Notes: generated from the letters alone by a model not told the origin. 64,000 bases of DNA from Neoceratodus forsteri (GCA_016271365.2 JADMNL010000028.1:101283001-101347000); one strand, 5' to 3'. Numbered from the stretch's first letter, positions 31,287 through 42,535 are shown. Numbers and translations are program-made.

Positions 31287-32309
31287 CTACTCGGGAAATA
31301 AAGATTGGAGAACCGAGGCCCCAAAACCAGCATCCCAACGTGACTCAAGGTCGATGTGGTAGTGGGTAATGAAGGTGTTTGCTGACTTCCAGGTAGCAGC
31401 CTGACAGATTTCCTGGATAGGGATGTCCCTGGAAGCAGCCACCGATGCAGCAGTATGGCGGATAGAATGAGCTCTTATCCCTCTGGGAGGCTTCTTGCCC
31501 ACTAACTCAGCAGCACAGACCTATGCATGATGTAATCCATCTTGCTATGGTCCATTTGGCTGCAGGTCTGCCAGAAGCGGCTTCCAGCGAGGGTGACAAA
31601 CAGCTGGTGAACCTCTCCACGACCTCCACCGTCCTCTCCTTGGAATAGGAGAGGGCATGTCTCTGGTCCAAGGTATGGAGCCTGTACTCATGCTGAAGGT
31701 GTAATTAGGTAGTAAACTGGAAGAGTCAACACGTGGTTAAAGTGAATCTCTGACACCACCTTCAGAAGGAATTTCGGGTGGGGGCGCAGGACAACTTTGT
31801 CCCTGTGAAAGACCAGATAAGGGGAGTCCACCGAAAGCGCATGGAGCTCCCCTGTCCTTCTGGCAGACGTGAGCCACCTGGAAGGCCGTCTTCCACAAGA
31901 AGTGTGAAAGCTCGCATTTGTGCATGGGTTCAAATGGCTTGCCCATGAGCTTTGCCAAAACTAGCAACAGATCCCACAGAGGTGGAGGTTCACGCACCAG
32001 AGGGGATGTGTGATCCAGGCCTTTGAAACAGCGCCCAACCACTGTCTCCTACGCCAATGTCAGCTGACCGGCCTGCGCCCGGTAAGCAGAAATGGCTGCC
32101 AGGTGCACGCTAAGGGTCGAACACCGCAGACCCCCTTTGGAGAGAGACCAAAGGTAGTCGAGAATGTTAGCCACAGAACAGGATAAGGGCCCCAGACCCT
32201 TACCCTGACACCAAATGGAAACACGTTTCCATTTGAAGGCATAACATTTCCTGGTCGATTCCTTTCTGGATGCCTCCACCACGGTGTAGACATCTTCGAA
32301 AAGACCCAA
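31287..32309 (-). pseudogene. Tyrosine recombinase of DIRS D2
   Basis: The N-terminus (32049-32309) has SRKESTRKCYAFKWKRVSIW and LSVHLAAISAYRA. The middle (31688-31933) has TSARRTGELHAL (first Arg) and RPHPKFLLKV (Lys). The C-terminus (31287-31502) has RAHSIRHTAAS (His, Arg), ATWKSANTF and ITHYHID (nucleophile Tyr). Every catalytic residue is encoded, in three frames. This is the best preserved family-2 recombinase in the window. Confidence 0.87.
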
Positions 32310-32320
32310 AGCCTGGAACT

Positions 32321-34130
32321 CTAGCCGCTCAGGTACCAGGCTGTGAGGTGCAGGGATTGAAGGTCTGGATGAAAGACCTTCCCTGGTTCAGAGATATCAG
32401 GTCCAAGCGTGAACAAAGCCGTCCGGGGGCCTGCGGCTGAGGAGATCTGGTACCAGAATTGGCAACGGCCAGTCTGGGCTGCTAGAATCACCTTCGCTTT
32501 GTCCGCCCTCACCTTGAGTAACACTCGTGGATCAAGGAAATGGAGGGAAGGCGAGAGGAGGCCCGGGGTCCACGTGCTCGAGAAGGCATCCCCTGCAGCA
32601 AGCCCTGCTGAGGAGGGTGGTATGAAACAGCTCAGTATGGTGTTCTCCCTGAGGCAAACAGGTCCACCAGTGGTTGCCCTAACGGAGAACAGGCTGTAAG
32701 CTACCTCTGGATAGAAAGACCACTTGTAGGATGTCTGGCCTATGCGGCTGAGAGCATCCGCCAGCTGGTTTGAGGCTCCTGCCACATGGATGGCTAGGAG
32801 ATGCACCTCCAACTGGCTTATGAGGGTCCAGATACGGAGCGCCTCCTTGCACAGCAGACGGGAGTGTGTACCGCCCTGTTTGTTGAGGTAGTACGTGGTC
32901 GTGGTATTGTCCGTCTGGACTTGAACCACTTGACCCCAGAGCTGAGGAGCGAAAGCTGACAACGCCAGTCTGACTGCTCTGAGCTCTAACAGGTTGATAT
33001 GGCATTGGGACTCCTCAGGGGGTCCAGAACCCATGGGCCCTGTTGTCCCCCATGTGGGCTCCCAAGCCCATGAGAGAGGCATCAGCCATAAGGATGACCA
33101 TCTGCTCGGAGTGGACAAAGGGGATCCCTTCCTGCAACCGGTCAGGGGCGGTCCACCATTGGAGGGCGTTCCACATCTTCTGGGTTACAGTGATCAGCTG
33201 GTCGAAGTCACCATATTTCTGAGTCCACTGGGCGGCCAGCTCCCACTGAGGGGGCGAGTGCCACCGGTCCCAATGGACCACTGAGGTGCATGTCGCCATG
33301 TAACCCAGAAGGCGCAGAAAGTCCCGGGCAGGGCACAAGTGCCCTACCAGAAATGATCGGGCAAAGGAGGAGAGAACCTCCACCCTGTCCACCGGGAGCC
33401 AAGCTCTGGCTTGACAAGAGTCTAGCTCTGCCCCGATGAAGCCCATCACCTGAGAGGGCACGAGGCCCAACTTGGCCTCGTTGATCAGGAGGCCGAGTTG
33501 GGAGCAGGTTTGGAGGGCCAGATCCCTGGATCTCTCCACCTCCTGAGGGGAGGAGCCTGCTAAGAGCCAATCGTTGAGATAAGGGTAGATTCTGACTCCT
33601 CGATGCTGAAGGTGGGCCGACACCACTGCAATGCGCTTGGGGAAGACCCGAGGGGCCGATGACAGGCCAAACAGCATGGCTCAGAACTTGTACAGGGTCC
33701 CTTCGACCCTGAAGCGGAGGAACTGCTGATGGGATGGACGGATTGGGACGTGAAAAAAACGTATCCTGTAGATCCAGTGAACAGAACCACATGTTTCGCT
33801 CCAGGGATGGTATGATCTGGTTCAGAGTGACCATCCGAAAGGTGCGGGACTTGAGATACTGATTCAGGTCATGGAGATCTAGGATGGGGCGCTAACCCTC
33901 CCCATCTGCTTGGCACCAGGAAGTACCTGGAAACAAAGCCTGGGTCTGTCTGAGGATCTGGCGCTGAGGCTACTGCCTCCTTGCGGAGGAGCTGAGCCAC
34001 GCCGTCTCGAAGAGCTAACTGTGTGCATGCGAAGATCCGTTCCCCCCAAGGAGCATGGGCTCGGCTGGGAGGGTACTGCTCGAATTCCAGAGGCAGTCCC
34101 TGACCGACTACTTTGAGAACCCACCTGTCT
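32321..34130 (-). pseudogene. RT, RNase H and methyltransferase-like block of DIRS D2
   Basis: RT palm: RIYPYLNDWLLAGSSPQEVE (about 33570), where Asn replaces the first Asp of YLDD; thumb: INEAKLGLVPSQVMGFIGAE and LLGYMATCTSVVHW. RNase H starts LMADASLMGLGAHMGDN in frame 33015-33677 and continues in 32321-33118 with NLLELRAV, VQVQTDNTTTTYYLN and NQLADALSR, so all acidic positions remain. The same frame ends with the methyltransferase-like RVLLKVRADKAKVILAAQ. Finger-domain pieces extend to about 34130. Confidence 0.87.
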
Positions 34131-36330
34131 GAAGTGATATCGGACCAGGCGGAAAGGAAGTGGTGGAGCCGACTCCCATGGGAGGACCCAGAGCTGGCGT
34201 GATGGGTGTAGGGGTGGCGGCCCCTAACCTGTCACTAAGCAGGCTTAGAGGAGGAGCAGGCTCCTGGACCTGCGCCTCGGCCTCCTTTACGGGGCTTTGA
34301 GGACCCTGCTTGAGCCGCGGACGCCAAGCTTAAGCCTGCTGCTGCTGACCTTCTTGATAGGAGGGCAGCCTGACCGCAGGGGAAAGAGTGCCGAAATGGC
34401 TTCTTTCTCTTCCGCTGGGTCTTGCCCGAAGAACCCTTGGCAGAAGTAGCATCCAAGGTGGTACTGGACTGCTCTATACGCTGAAGGTGACCGGCCACTC
34501 CTGGAGCAAAAAAAGTCGGTCCCCAGGAAGGGCATGTCAGCAAGCTTATGCTGAGTATCCACCGGGAAGGAGGAAAGCCTCAGCCAAGCCCTGTGGCGAG
34601 GCCACTGCGGCTGCCAACAGGGCACAAGAATCTCCAATATCCAAGGCTGTCTGGAGCTGTTTAGCACAGCACGATCTTGGTCTCGAACCTGCTTGACAGC
34701 AGTCTGCATGTCCGTGGGAGATGAGGGAGGACCTCGTCCAATGACCCAGGAGGGCATGGAAGAAGTGTGCCATAAAAACAGCTGAGCTGGCCTGATGAAG
34801 GCCCAGAGAAGAGGCAGCATAGACCTTGCAGGCAGAGTGGTCCATATTTTTGGACTCCTTGTCCGGGATCGTCAGTATCAGCCAAACTACCTGTGCGCCT
34901 GAACACTGAGGCGGTCACTAGGCTCTCGGCTGAAGGGTGTTCAGTGAATCCTGCAAGGGCCCCATGGGCAGTGCATACTTGCGGGCCATGTGGGCAGATG
35001 GTACTGGGCAGGACACTGCCAAAGTTCAAGGGCCAGGCCAATGATGGCATTGGCCAGTGGAAAGGCCTCCATTGGGGTATCCTCTTTAAGGATATCCATA
35101 GAGGGTACTCTCTTTTTCTGGATGGGCTCCAGGGCATTCTGGTGGACTTGGAGATGAGGCAGAGAATGCCCTGGAAGGAGGAAGGGCCTTCCTCCAACCC
35201 TGCGCTGACTGTCGACTCATCCCAGGATGTGGTCCAGGCGACTTATCGACAGATGTCGGGAAGCCCAGTGTCTTGTCAGTCCTCTTTAGAGGCACCCCTC
35301 CTCAGGCTGTTTAGGCGGTGGTTCCACCAGAATCGGTGGAGAGACCAGAATAGGCCGAACGGGAGACAGGCTGGCCTGCCAGGTGGAGGAACTGGTGGCT
35401 TGGCCCCGCGCGGCCCTGACGGAGCCAAGTTATGGCGGGTGGACGGAAGAGCCGGCTTCTGCCCATTCAGAATCAGCTGTTGCTACATGAGGTCTTCTTA
35501 GAGCCGACTGAGTTTCCGCCTTAGCCTCTCCTCGTCCGAGGGAGAGGATGAGGATGAGGACCTGTGGACGCCTCTTCTTAGAGTGCTTGTGGCTCTTTCT
35601 CAGCCGTTCTGGACCTCGACCAAGATCGGGGAGGCCCACTTGGTTGATCAGGAGACACCGGGTCCTTGATGGAGACACCAGCAGGCTAGGTCTCCTCATC
35701 AGGGAAGACAAGGACTGCAGTCCTTTCCAAAGAGTTGTCAGCCACGGCCGGCGACACAGGGTCTATCGGGTAGAGGATAATTTCAACCTCGTCAGCCATT
35801 TCCTCGGTCCCCTGGCCAGATGGAATATCCGGAAACTGGCGGGCGAGGTTGCAATCTCGACCGAAGTCGAGACCGTGTGCTCCTGGGACTCTGACCTCTC
35901 TCGGTCCCAGGAACATCTTCGCCGAGACGAAGACATGGGGTCCTTCTCTTTCTTCCAAGAGTTGGAGAAGTGCGAGCCCAAGAGTGGGAAGCGACTGCCA
36001 CAACTCCTTGAAGGAGCTCGTAAAGGTGGAGCCAAGGTTCAGAGGAACAAAGAAGCTTCGACTGGCTGAAGCTTGAGCTGCTTCCTCCTCAAATGCTTTT
36101 ATTTGTTCCAGCTGTATGGCGGATCCCGCGGCCGAGGAAACCGCCCACCTCGCCTCCTTCGATTTCACGGGTGGGTTCTTTTTCTCCGGTCTCCCCAGCT
36201 TCAAACACGTCTTGCGGTCATCCAGGACGTTGGGATGGAAAGTCAGGCAAAAACTACACAACGAGGCATCATATCTGACACCTAGGCAGTAAACGCACAT
36301 TAGGTGGGGGATTGGTGCAAGACATCTTCT
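34131..36330 (-). pseudogene. Gag-like ORF of DIRS D2
   Basis: The longest frame (35686-36300, 204 codons) starts CVYCLGVRYDASLCSFCLTF, the Cys/His module. It continues with Lys-rich and acidic segments and FKELWQSLPTLGLALLQLLE. Further pieces at 34661-35197 and 34235-34543 include KYGPLCLQGLCCLF and AKGSSGKTQRKRKKPFRH, a basic stretch. Order and motifs agree with D3. Several frameshifts are present. Confidence 0.7.
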
Positions 36331-36474
36331 GGCCGCAAGGGTACCGGCGAAATCCGGGGGAAGATTTTTCCTCCATGGCGGATGTGGTGAAAGCGCAATC
36401 GCTAACTCGAATGAGTTTAAGTTTCGGTAGAAACCGACAATTGGAATCTAGGGCCTATGATATGCTTTGAGAGC

Positions 36475-36644
36475 ACGAGGGAACCTGCATCTTCAAGCGG
36501 AAAGGAAGATCTGGGGTCATGGGGTGGAGTCCAGGTATATACCACCCAGGTGGGTGGGAGGAGCCAGCGTGAAGACTTCCGCAAGATTTAAAGTGGAAGG
36601 GGACATGCCAAGAAGTGTGGATGAACATATCCACGCTCCTAGAA
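36475..36644. repeat. DIRS D2 right inverted terminal repeat
   Basis: It matches the reverse complement of 30950-31120 (CCACCCAGGTGGGTGGGAGG, GACTTCCGCAAGATTTAAAG, AAGAAGTGTGGATGAAC). Confidence 0.8.
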
Positions 36645-37990
36645 GGTCAAGTTCTGGACAGCCCCACTGGTCGAACAAACTTTCCTACTACGCCTTACTT
36701 CAGTTCCCAATTGTGAGCCTGCGCTGTGGTGTGGCTGAGACTGTCCACCAGAACATTGTGGACACCCGGGACGTGGACTGCTGCCAAGTGGAGAGAACTA
36801 GACTGCCCAGTACCACACCCGCATTGCCTCCTGCAAAGAGGGTAAGCGAGCACCTCCCTGTTTATGTGCCAGACCGTGGCAGCATTGACGGTCTGGACCA
36901 GGAGTGTTTCCGTCATAAGAGGGTCTGAAATACCTGGAGAACATAAAGCACTGCTCTCATCTCCAGAACGTTGATATGCAAGTGCATTTCCTGATGGGAC
37001 CACTTGCCCTGGTTCGTGGGCTTCCAACCCTGACCCGAGGTGTCAGTCGTGAGGGCCATGGAAGGAGGGAGGGTTGAAAAGGGTCCCTCCCAGGAGAGGT
37101 TGGACAGCTCCTGCCACCAAAGCAGATCCTCTTCATGCTGTTGGAGACCATGATTCTGTGATCCAGGTCGTCCAAGCATTGATCCCACTGGACCCAGAGT
37201 GTCCACTGGATCACCCTCATGTACAGTCGGGCCATTGGAACTGTGGGAATGGCTGCTGCCATAAGACCCAACAGCTGAAGAACAGAGCGAGCTGTAGTCA
37301 GAGAGTCGGCTACAGCAAAAGCTTGTAGTTTCAGGGTGTCTGCTCTGTCCAAAGGACGGAGGGCCCTGCCCTGGACAGTGTCTAGCACCACTCCAATAAA
37401 TTGGAGACGCAGGAAGAGCGAAAGGTTGGACTTGGGGTAGTTCACTGAATGCCAAGACGTGAAAACAGGTCCACCGTGAAGGAGAGAGACTCCCTCAGAC
37501 TGCCCTGAGACGGAGTTGACAGAAGCCAGTTATCTAGGTATGGGAACACACAGATCCCCCTGCGGCGTAAGGCCGCTGCCACTAGCACTAGGCACTTGCT
37601 AAAAACCCAAGGTGCCAAAGACAGGCCAAACGAGAGGGCCTTGAATTGAAAATAGTTCCCCTGGAACACAAACCTTAGGAAGCAGCGGTGGGCCGGAGGA
37701 TAGAGATGTGCAGGTAAGCATTCCATGTCCAGCAAACAAAGCCACTGATCCTTGAGGAGCAGGGGTAAGAGTCCTGGAGGGTCAACATGCGGAACCTCTT
37801 GTACTCGACAGAGAGGTTCAGCAAGCCGAGATCCAAGATGGGTCTTAGATCTTCAGTCTTTTTGGGCACCAGGAGAAAGTGGGAGTAATACCCTCTTCCT
37901 TTCTGTGCCAGAGGAACCAGTTCTATGGCCGATTTGGATAGAAAAGCCTGAATTTCTTCCCACACCAGACACTGGAAGGTGGCTTGACGG
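36645..37990 (-). pseudogene. Reverse transcriptase and RNase H of DIRS C
   Basis: Fingers (37675-37965): YYSHFLLVPKKTEDLRPILD. Palm (37442-37735): FKALSFGLSLAPWVFSKC and CVFPYLDNWLLSTPS, again YLDN. Thumb (36957-37445): LQFIGVVLDTVQGRALR and LLGLMAAAIPTVPMARLYM. RNase H (36695-37027 and adjacent frame): LTTDTSGQGW, EMRAVLYVL, VHNVLVDSLSHT. Frames overlap with three shifts. The RNase H end abuts the D2 insertion. Confidence 0.87.
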
Positions 37991-38036
37991 GTAATGAGAC
38001 CTGTCCGGAGGGTTGTCTAGAGGTCTGTCCAGAACT

Positions 38037-39760
38037 CTATTGAGCCGCCCTTCGTATCATCTGCAACACCAGTATCTGAGGTGATCGCCTCCCACTCTGA
38101 GGTGGAGGGCGAACCCCACCCCGGTTCCACTGGCAGATCTGGAGGAGGTGAAGCGGTGTTCCAAAAGTCAGGAGGCACAGGGAGGGCGGCTGATGGCCTT
38201 CCACTGCTCTATGGGATTTTCCTGGGTGCGTTGGCACTCTAGAGCCCACGGCGCAATGTTTGTCCCGCATGCCTGGCCGGGGCTGCTTGTTCCTCTTTGG
38301 CTGTGGGCGGCAAAAAGGTTGCATGGGTTTGAAGCTGGAGCAATAAAGGCAGCGGGCGTCTCTAAGGGACCTATCGCTATTCTGAAGTTCTGTAATGATG
38401 TCCTTTACATCCCCCAAAACAGGACGGAGCTCCGGAAAGGGGCATCCAAGAGAGTGGATTGGACATCTGGTGCCAGGCCCACCGAGCGAAGCCACGCAAG
38501 CCTTTTAAGGCAAATGCCTGAGGCAGTGCTGTGAGCCACCAAGTCCAGAGTCGTAGGTGGCGCGTAGTGCATGGTGGCAGGAAGACTTAAGCCTAGCCTT
38601 CTTAAGGAGTCTGTCCTTGAGTTCCTGATCTGGAATGGCCAGAAGTTCTGATTCCAGGTCTGTCAGGGAAGATTTCGGGAAGGGAATCCATGTGGGCCAC
38701 GTAGTTCAAAGACCTTAAGGCACAAGTGGAGGAAGCATATAGCTTGCAGCCATATTGGTCCATCTGTTTGGACTCCTTGTCCAGCAGAGAGGCACTAAGA
38801 TGCTTAGGTTTGGCTGATCTGTCATGGGCTGCGGTGATCACCATGGAGTCTGTCTTGGGCTGCATAGTGAGGTGAGAAACCCCTTCCGGGGGATGACAGG
38901 TCCTGTCGGCTTCTTGGAGACCACAGGGACAGAGGATGGCTGCTGCCAGATGGTGGATGTCAAGTCCTCATGCGGCCCCATCCAAGGAGGGATGGGTAAG
39001 GGGTTCGCATCTGAAATATTCAAGTGCTCAGTGAGCCTCTTTCTTTTTGGATCTGACTCCTGGGTTGCCCAGCCACAAGCAGCCTGAATGGACCGGAGCA
39101 GTTCAGCAAACAAAGGGTCCTCCGGGGGAGACTTAGGGGACTCCTTCAGCTGAGGTTCTACAGGGGAATGCGAACTCAAACTCGCCGAAGAGTCAGAATC
39201 AGATTCAGAGTCCGAAGAGACCAGTCTGCTGGGTTAAGAGACCTTGTCCGACGCCTCCTCTGTGGGTCTGTCGCCAGGCAAGGCCCTGGGAAGACATCTG
39301 GCAGGCTCCCTACCGACCAGGGCCGGGTGGGGCACAACCTCCTGGGACCATCTTGGGGTGGTGTAAGATTGTTACCGACTTCAGACGAGCCAGCTCCTGC
39401 AAGATCTGAGACTGTGCATCCTTCCACCAAGAGAGTATAGACCCTGGGTTGTTGGCCTGTGGCCTATCCGGACAGACAGAGGCGGTGGAGGAGACTGGAA
39501 CCCTGGGTACCCAGAATGAGGGTAAGATTAGCAGCCAGAGTAATGATAGCCAAAGGGGTAGACCCTGGGTTGTCTGCCTGTGGCCCCTCCTGAGCCTGAG
39601 GTGGTGGGAACCCCAGAGTACCCAGAGTGAGGGTAAGAGTAGCAGCCAGAGTAACAACAGCCAAAGGGGTAGCCCTGTGGGTTGTACCACTGAAAAAACT
39701 GATCTTGCAGCAGGCACCCGGTCACATAGGCAGGCAACAGGTAACCCGGCGATGGATACC
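38037..39760 (-). pseudogene. Gag middle and C-terminal parts of DIRS C
   Basis: The C-terminal domain has KESKQMDQYGCKLYASST (38602-38865) and GDVKDIITELQNSDRS followed by LYCSSFKPMQPF (38037-38495). The segment 38838-39179 carries PPWMGPHEDLTSTIWQQPSS, also seen in A. The middle (39310-39717) is Tyr/Gly/Ser-rich, built on the tandem repeat at 39440-39671, with ILSWWKDAQSQILQELARLK next to it. Several frameshifts occur. Confidence 0.7.
39440..39671 (-). repeat. Two-copy tandem repeat in Gag of DIRS C (121 and 111 bases)
   Basis: GACCCTGGGTTGT starts at 39440 and 39561, and CAAAGGGGTA recurs at 39551 and 39662. Each unit encodes on the minus strand a YPFGYHYSGC-like, Tyr/Gly-rich stretch. 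Confidence 0.8.
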
Positions 39761-41410
39761 CTGGCATCGGGTAATAGGAGTATTGTGGTGGAGGGCGGCC
39801 AGGGACTGTGGCCACTGGAGATGGGGCAATGGGTCCCGCAGGAGGCAGAACCAGGGGACTGCTAAGAGCGGATGGGCCCAGACGGCAGGCCTTGAGGAGT
39901 TGGGATCCCAGAGGGGCCTACCGGTGGCTCAGGCGGAGTAGGCAGGGTGCCTGCAGAGCCGTCAGGTGGCGGGAGGTCAACGGTACTCCAGCCATCACCG
40001 GGTCGGTACAACGTTGACCGTGAGGAGCTCCAGGATGGGTTCCCATGGTATCTGATGTCTGAGGGACCAAAGAGTCTGAAGGCTGGTGCACTGCAAGCGA
40101 GGGGATCTGGGAGAGGTGACCCTCACGACAGGTCCACTGGAACAGCGGAAGACCCAACAAGAAATAAGCCCGACGTGGGAAGAAATCCTCAGACACTGCA
40201 CTCGTCTCCTGCAGGGAATCAAGAGAGAGCTAGTCGGGTTGAGTCACAGAAGAAAGTCCCGGAGGGAAAACCCTCAGGAGAGAAGCTGGGTCTAGCAGCT
40301 GGCTCTGATCACCATTGGGGAAGTCCAGAGAGTCCAACGGGAAAGCCTCGGCCATACGATCGTTGGGCGAGCTGGCAACAGACTGATCAGCTGTTAGCGA
40401 GTGGGCGCTGGAGGAGCCAGCGTCTAACTTATCAGTCTGGGTCGGGCGGACGGCAGATGAGCTGGAGTTCAGCTTATCGACCAGGGCCAAGCACTCTTTG
40501 GAAGAACCAGAGGGCGACTTACCGGCTGGAGTGCTGACCACAGGCCCAGAAGCGGTACCCTCCTGAGAAGAACGCCCCTTCCACCCTCGGACTACAGCAG
40601 GAGAGGGAGACAGTGACAGGTCCGTTGAGGCGGACGATATCCATATGATAGACGCCCGCTATTGAGTGCTTACAAAAAGGGTGACTCAACAGCGGCGCCT
40701 GTTCACAGGGCTACTAGACAGGGGGGCGAATACGGCTATAGTAACATCCTATTGCTATATGTATACGCGTGGTGGGTGGAGCACGCCAGGCGACGGGATG
40801 TGGATATGTGGGTGTAGCGCTGGTGGGCTGCCGTTAGCCCGTGTGGCGTGGTGGGTTCATGGCAGGCTAGGGTTGTGAGGGTGCCAGGTTTGAGCGCATG
40901 GGCGCTGGTATTTTGTGCCAGTCCATTATTTTATTTTACACCCCCCACCCGGAATTGAGAATCCTTTTAGTGCGGGGCCGGGGCAAAAACAAACACTGTT
41001 TCCGGCGCCCTTTTGGTCTGTGCCGTAAGTGTACACTTGCGCGGAAGGCGAATGGAGACTGGGCAGGAGGGGTACTCACCGAAGCTGATGCCTCCCCTGA
41101 GGACGCTTCTTCAGTCAGGCAGCGTTGGACATAGAGGGACTGATCCCGGTCCCAGTGCTTCTCCTTTTTCTTCTTTTGCTTGGTAGTGGGAGAGGAAGAA
41201 CATTCTCACCGCTCCTGCAGCTCTTTTTCCATAGTAGCCAGGCGGATCTTGAGCAGATAGGCTTAGAGGGCTTTTTGGCATCTGACTCGTGTGGCCCTGT
41301 TGAAGGACAGGCAAATTGAGCAGTCCTGGGCTCAGTGTTTGGGGCCTAGGCAGAGGATGAAGTGGGAGTGATCGTCCCCGTGAGAGATTTGAGCACCGCA
41401 CTTCTTCGGG
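39761..41410 (-). pseudogene. Gag N-terminal part of DIRS C with an unmatched 488-base stretch
   Basis: The start (41240-41410) reads CPKKCGAQISHGDDHSH and FILCLGPKH with AQDCSICLSF, then LATMEKELQER, matching the A and B Gag starts. The frame 40230-40541 continues the protein (SGSSKECLALVDKLNSSSS). Between them, 40592-41079 has no counterpart in A or B. It begins GTGAGT and ends in a pyrimidine tract plus CTGTAG on the minus strand, so it could be an intron or an insertion. Confidence 0.6.
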
Positions 41411-41529
41411 CGACATGATGGAGAAGACGTGCAATATCGAAGTTAATACTGCCGAGATAAAGAAAATAAAGAAAACTGTTAGCCGAAAAAATGGCGGTCG
41501 TCTGGAAGCGAAGTTCTTCGCGAGGTACG

Positions 41530-41747
41530 ACTGGCACAGGTCAGTGGTGGGAAAGAACTGGAGGGCGGGCGTAGGGACAGTCCCCTTTATAGTGTACGCT
41601 GACATAGAGTCAGGTGATGCCGGGGGCGGTCCCCCCTGCTATGGACTGCTAGCTAGAAGTTTGCCATGTGGTCCTGACACCAGGGGGCGCAGTCCTAAGT
41701 TGTAATGACCTACTACAGGAACCTTCTCAAAATAAGATAATCCTGTT
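41530..41747. repeat. DIRS C right inverted terminal repeat
   Basis: It is the reverse complement of 29095-29285, ending AGTTGTAATGACCTACTAC and AAAATAAGATAATCCTGTT. Confidence 0.85.
41584..41591 (-). promoter_or_regulatory. TATAAAGG in right repeat of DIRS C, facing Gag
   Basis: The conserved TATA-like octamer lies on the coding strand upstream of Gag. Confidence 0.5.
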
Positions 41748-42535
41748 GTCAGTCATTTACCCCCCCATCTAACCCTGTCAAATATATGCAAGCACCAACA
41801 TCACAACCTCCAGCATTACACCCCTCCACACACACACACACAAGTTTAACGCTCTAAGCTGTAAAACAGAAACCATCCCATCATGGCACGAGCCTCTATG
41901 TTCATCACCAGCTTACCTGATGAATAAAATCAGTGATGACGTATCCAGTAGTAACAGCTGTTTGTCTTACCACAGTGACAAATCAGCTGTCACCATTAAG
42001 TACATCACCACCGATCCATTCACTGAGTTAGCGGTTGGTTGACAGAGGTTGGTTGTTGTGGCAGGGATGGTGTTCTGTTTTACAGGTTAGATCTTTAGAC
42101 CTTAAAGCATATCCTTGGGGTGCTGGGGTAGGAGGGTGGTCAGAGCTCACATATATTTGACTGGGTCGTGTCTGTGGTGGTGAATGTTTGTTAAAATGTG
42201 CTGGATGTGACTGGGGTGGGGTTATTTTAACAAGATCATTTATTACTAAGAAAACATTGCTTGGACATGGGGTGGTGGTCAGGAAGGGGTGGGGGTCAAC
42301 ATTTACTGCTCATGTGTGGAGAGGTGGAAAGATGACCTGTGTGAGTGAGGGCAGATATTTTGTTTTATAAAGAAAAAAAATAAAACTTTGCCCTGCTTCA
42401 CGCAGTGTGAAGTTGTGAACTTCATCTGCAAAGTTTCAGTTTGAGACACCACTATCTACAATCAGGGGAACTCTGACCAGCAAACAGTGGCCACACTAAC
42501 TGTGCAGGGCAGCCAATTCTAACTGCTATTAATTT
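41748..42535. other. Intron between DIRS C and the SINE at 42536
   Basis: It contains a short CA dinucleotide run (about 41827-41842) and no other supported feature. Confidence 0.6.

Larger units (their letters stand above)
30931..36644 (-). mobile_element. DIRS retrotransposon copy D2 (family 2), inserted in DIRS C
   Basis: A 5.7-kb element, coding on the minus strand, with family-2 termini (CAGGTTACTCACCTGTAAC on the left, CATATCCACGCTCCTAGAA on the right). It has the longest intact frames of family 2, including a 265-codon RNase H-containing frame. The RT motif is YLND. It diverges more from D1 and D3 than they do from each other. Confidence 0.9.
29068..41747 (-). mobile_element. DIRS retrotransposon copy C (family 1, divergent subfamily), interrupted by D2
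   Basis: The element occupies 29068-30930 and 36645-41747 (about 7.0 kb), coding on the minus strand. Proteins align with A and B, including RT YLDN. The terminal repeats are a variant (GAGAGGTTCCTGCAG, then CATTACAACTTAG) rather than GAGGCTCTTGCAGTAGG. D2 interrupts the spacer between RNase H and the methyltransferase-like block. It is longer than B, mainly in Gag. Confidence 0.88.

Noticed and set aside
32321..33118. 265-codon ORF as a host gene
   Set aside because: It contains RNase H motifs and lies within DIRS D2 between RT and recombinase.
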